From contig NZ_LQPH01000051.1 of the NCBI RefSeq assembly GCF_002102255.1, forward strand, positions 1 to 60,775: a stretch of 60,775 nt of DNA, read 5' to 3'. The notes under the pieces were generated by a model that had not been told where the DNA came from, ran no database searches, and was given only the letters and a program-made list of their open reading frames with translations. Position 1 is the first letter of the stretch. Each line of letters begins with the position of its first letter. This DNA comes from Mycobacterium nebraskense (lineage in GTDB: Bacteria; Actinomycetota; Actinomycetes; Mycobacteriales; Mycobacteriaceae). A program made the position numbers and the translations under genes. Shown one piece after another: positions 59,643-60,775 of the stretch.

Positions 59643-60695
59643 ATGGTTGTTGTTGGAGCCGATGTACACAAGCGCACGCACACCTTTGTCGCGGTCGACG
59701 AGGTGGGCCGCAAGCTCGGGGAGAAGATCGTCAAGGCGACCACGCCGGGGCATGCTGAGGCGGTGATGTGGGCCAGGGAACGCTTCGGCGCACAGCTGGT
59801 GTGGGCGATCGAGGATTGCCGGCACCTATCAGCCCGGTTAGAACGCGACCTTCTCTCCGCCGGGCAGCAGGTCGTGCGCATCCCACCGAAACTGATGGCT
59901 CAGACCCGTGCCTCAGCACGCACGCGCGGTAAGTCTGACCCCATCGATGCACTGGCGGTCGCGCGCGGGTTTCTGCGTGAACCTGACCTGCCGATTGCCT
60001 CTCATGATGAGATATCGCGCGAGCTGAAGTTGTTAGTTGACCGCCGCGAAGTCCTTGTGGCACAACGCACCGCGACGATTAACCGGCTGCGTTGGCGAGT
60101 CCATGAACTCGATCCCGAACGGGCCCCCAAGGCCGCATCGCTGGACCGAACCAAACACCGCCAGATCCTGGGCGCGTGGCTGATCACAGTCCCGGGTCTA
60201 GTTGCCGAACTGGCTTGTGAGGAGTTGGCCGACATCACCCGGCTCACCGAACAGATCGATGCGTTGGCCAAGCGCATCGGCGAACGCGTTCGCGCCGTGG
60301 CGCCCGCCCTGCTGGCGATGCCAGGCTGTGGGGACTTGACCGCGGCCAAACTCGTTGGGGAAACCGCCGGAGTGACTCGTTTCAAGAGCGAGGCCGCCTT
60401 CGCTCGCCATGCCGGGGTGGCGCCGATCCCAGTGTGGTCAGGTCACACCGCGGGCAGGGTCCGCATGACTCGCTCGGGTAACCGCCAACTCAACGCCGCC
60501 CTACACCGCATCGCGATCACCCAGATCCGCCTCAACGGTGTGGGCCAGACCTACTACCGCAAACGGCTGACTGCCGGCGACTCCAGTCCCGAAGCCCTAC
60601 GCTGCCTCAAACGCCGCCTGGCCCGCATCGTCTTTCACCACCTTCACACCGACCACCAAAACCGAATCCAGCCTTGCCAATCGGCAGCGGCTTGA
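59643..60695 (+). CDS. IS110-family transposase, copy 2
   Basis: 350 residues, about 95% identical to copy 1; start chosen as there (GGAGG 9 nt upstream). Differences cluster in the C-terminal tail (IRLNGVGQTYYRKRLTAGDS against IRLQGCGQAYYRKRVATGDS). All catalytic motifs are kept (VVVGADVHKRTH, VWAIEDCRHL, GKSDPIDAL, VWSGHTAGR). Appears active. Confidence 0.92.
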   Translation: MVVVGADVHKRTHTFVAVDEVGRKLGEKIVKATTPGHAEAVMWARERFGAQLVWAIEDCRHLSARLERDLLSAGQQVVRIPPKLMAQTRASARTRGKSDPIDALAVARGFLREPDLPIASHDEISRELKLLVDRREVLVAQRTATINRLRWRVHELDPERAPKAASLDRTKHRQILGAWLITVPGLVAELACEELADITRLTEQIDALAKRIGERVRAVAPALLAMPGCGDLTAAKLVGETAGVTRFKSEAAFARHAGVAPIPVWSGHTAGRVRMTRSGNRQLNAALHRIAITQIRLNGVGQTYYRKRLTAGDSSPEALRCLKRRLARIVFHHLHTDHQNRIQPCQSAAA

Positions 60696-60711
60696 CATAG
60701 GAGAATCTCAA

Positions 60712-60775
60712 TGACGTTGTCAAGCCGCCGCAGTAGTGGTTGCGGGTTGGTAGACAGCGTGGTCGCGCAGCATGG
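60712..60775 (+). CDS. Partial gene at window end, start supplied with an IS110 RBS
   Basis: An ATG 6 bp after the IS110 right end opens a frame (TLSSRRSSGCGLVDSVVAQH) running off the window. GGAGAA at the IS end is correctly spaced as a ribosome-binding site. Too short to identify. Confidence 0.4.

Larger units (their letters stand above)
59417..60706 (+). mobile_element. IS110-family element, copy 2
   Basis: 1290 bp, same ends as copy 1 (TCAGTGTCAGGGTGAGG ... GCTTGACATAGGAGAA). As in copy 1 the sequence TACGGTG lies 3 bp outside the left end (59407-59413), and a start codon follows the right end within 5 bp. This suggests a shared target preference. Confidence 0.85.

Overview
The window is high-GC actinobacterial DNA and almost certainly comes from a nontuberculous Mycobacterium. 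Evidence: an MmpL transporter, a MceA protein, WhiB proteins, EspC-like and DUF4226-type ESX secretion proteins, and frequent GTG starts with GTGA/ATGA overlaps. A primase-like replication protein, ParA with a DNA-binding partner, and a DUF2637 membrane protein lie together at 46-52 kb. I therefore read it as part of a large plasmid, or of an island built from one, carrying heavy IS traffic in its left half. No relaxase, type IV coupling protein or EccC-type ESX ATPase is visible.

Layout. 0-4 kb: IS remnants (IS110, IS3, IS116-like) around a TetR gene; its 740-bp segment recurs as a direct repeat at 23.9-24.6 kb. 4-14.7 kb: a lipid, steroid or terpenoid-type metabolic cluster. It holds MmpL, two P450s, a limonene-epoxide-hydrolase-like protein, an Ltp2-like thiolase-fold aldolase with its DUF35 partner, an enoyl-CoA hydratase and two TetR regulators. 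14.9-24.9 kb: an IS630 fragment, two adjacent IS3 elements, a TetR, an orphan mceA, an intact IS110 element, another TetR and further IS debris. 24.9-34 kb: a tyrosine recombinase with a likely crossover site, a three-gene overlapping operon, a candidate two/three-gene defence module (large nuclease-fold-like protein plus AlbA_2/Schlafen-type protein), an SseB-like protein and a secreted protein. 34-39 kb: membrane or exported proteins and a UDG-superfamily protein.

39-44 kb is the most striking part. A miniature type V effector, Cas12m (V-M, formerly V-U1), lies between two divergent DUF4226-type ESX-associated paralogues. A 57-bp inverted repeat frames the 320 bp beyond its stop codon, and I can find no CRISPR array. 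44-52 kb is the plasmid core: small regulators, a 1.3-kb gene-poor region with CTAGGTAT repeats, parA and its partner, a PrimPol-like Rep, a WhiB-HNH-like fusion, and a leader with three perfect hairpins that could form an antisense or regulatory RNA over the rep operon. 52-56.5 kb: an operon of ESX-secreted-type proteins. 56.5-59.4 kb: a WhiB operon divergent from an XRE-type regulator over a strong palindromic operator.

A second, near-identical IS110 copy closes the window. The two copies differ mainly in a 24-nt patch of the 5' noncoding region, where IS110 bridge RNAs carry their target-recognition loop.

The parts fit a mobile mycobacterial replicon with maintenance genes, ESX effector-type cargo, metabolic cargo, and probably anti-invader functions (Cas12m, AlbA_2 module). 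All functional statements are by inspection of the sequence and recall of protein families; no database search was run.
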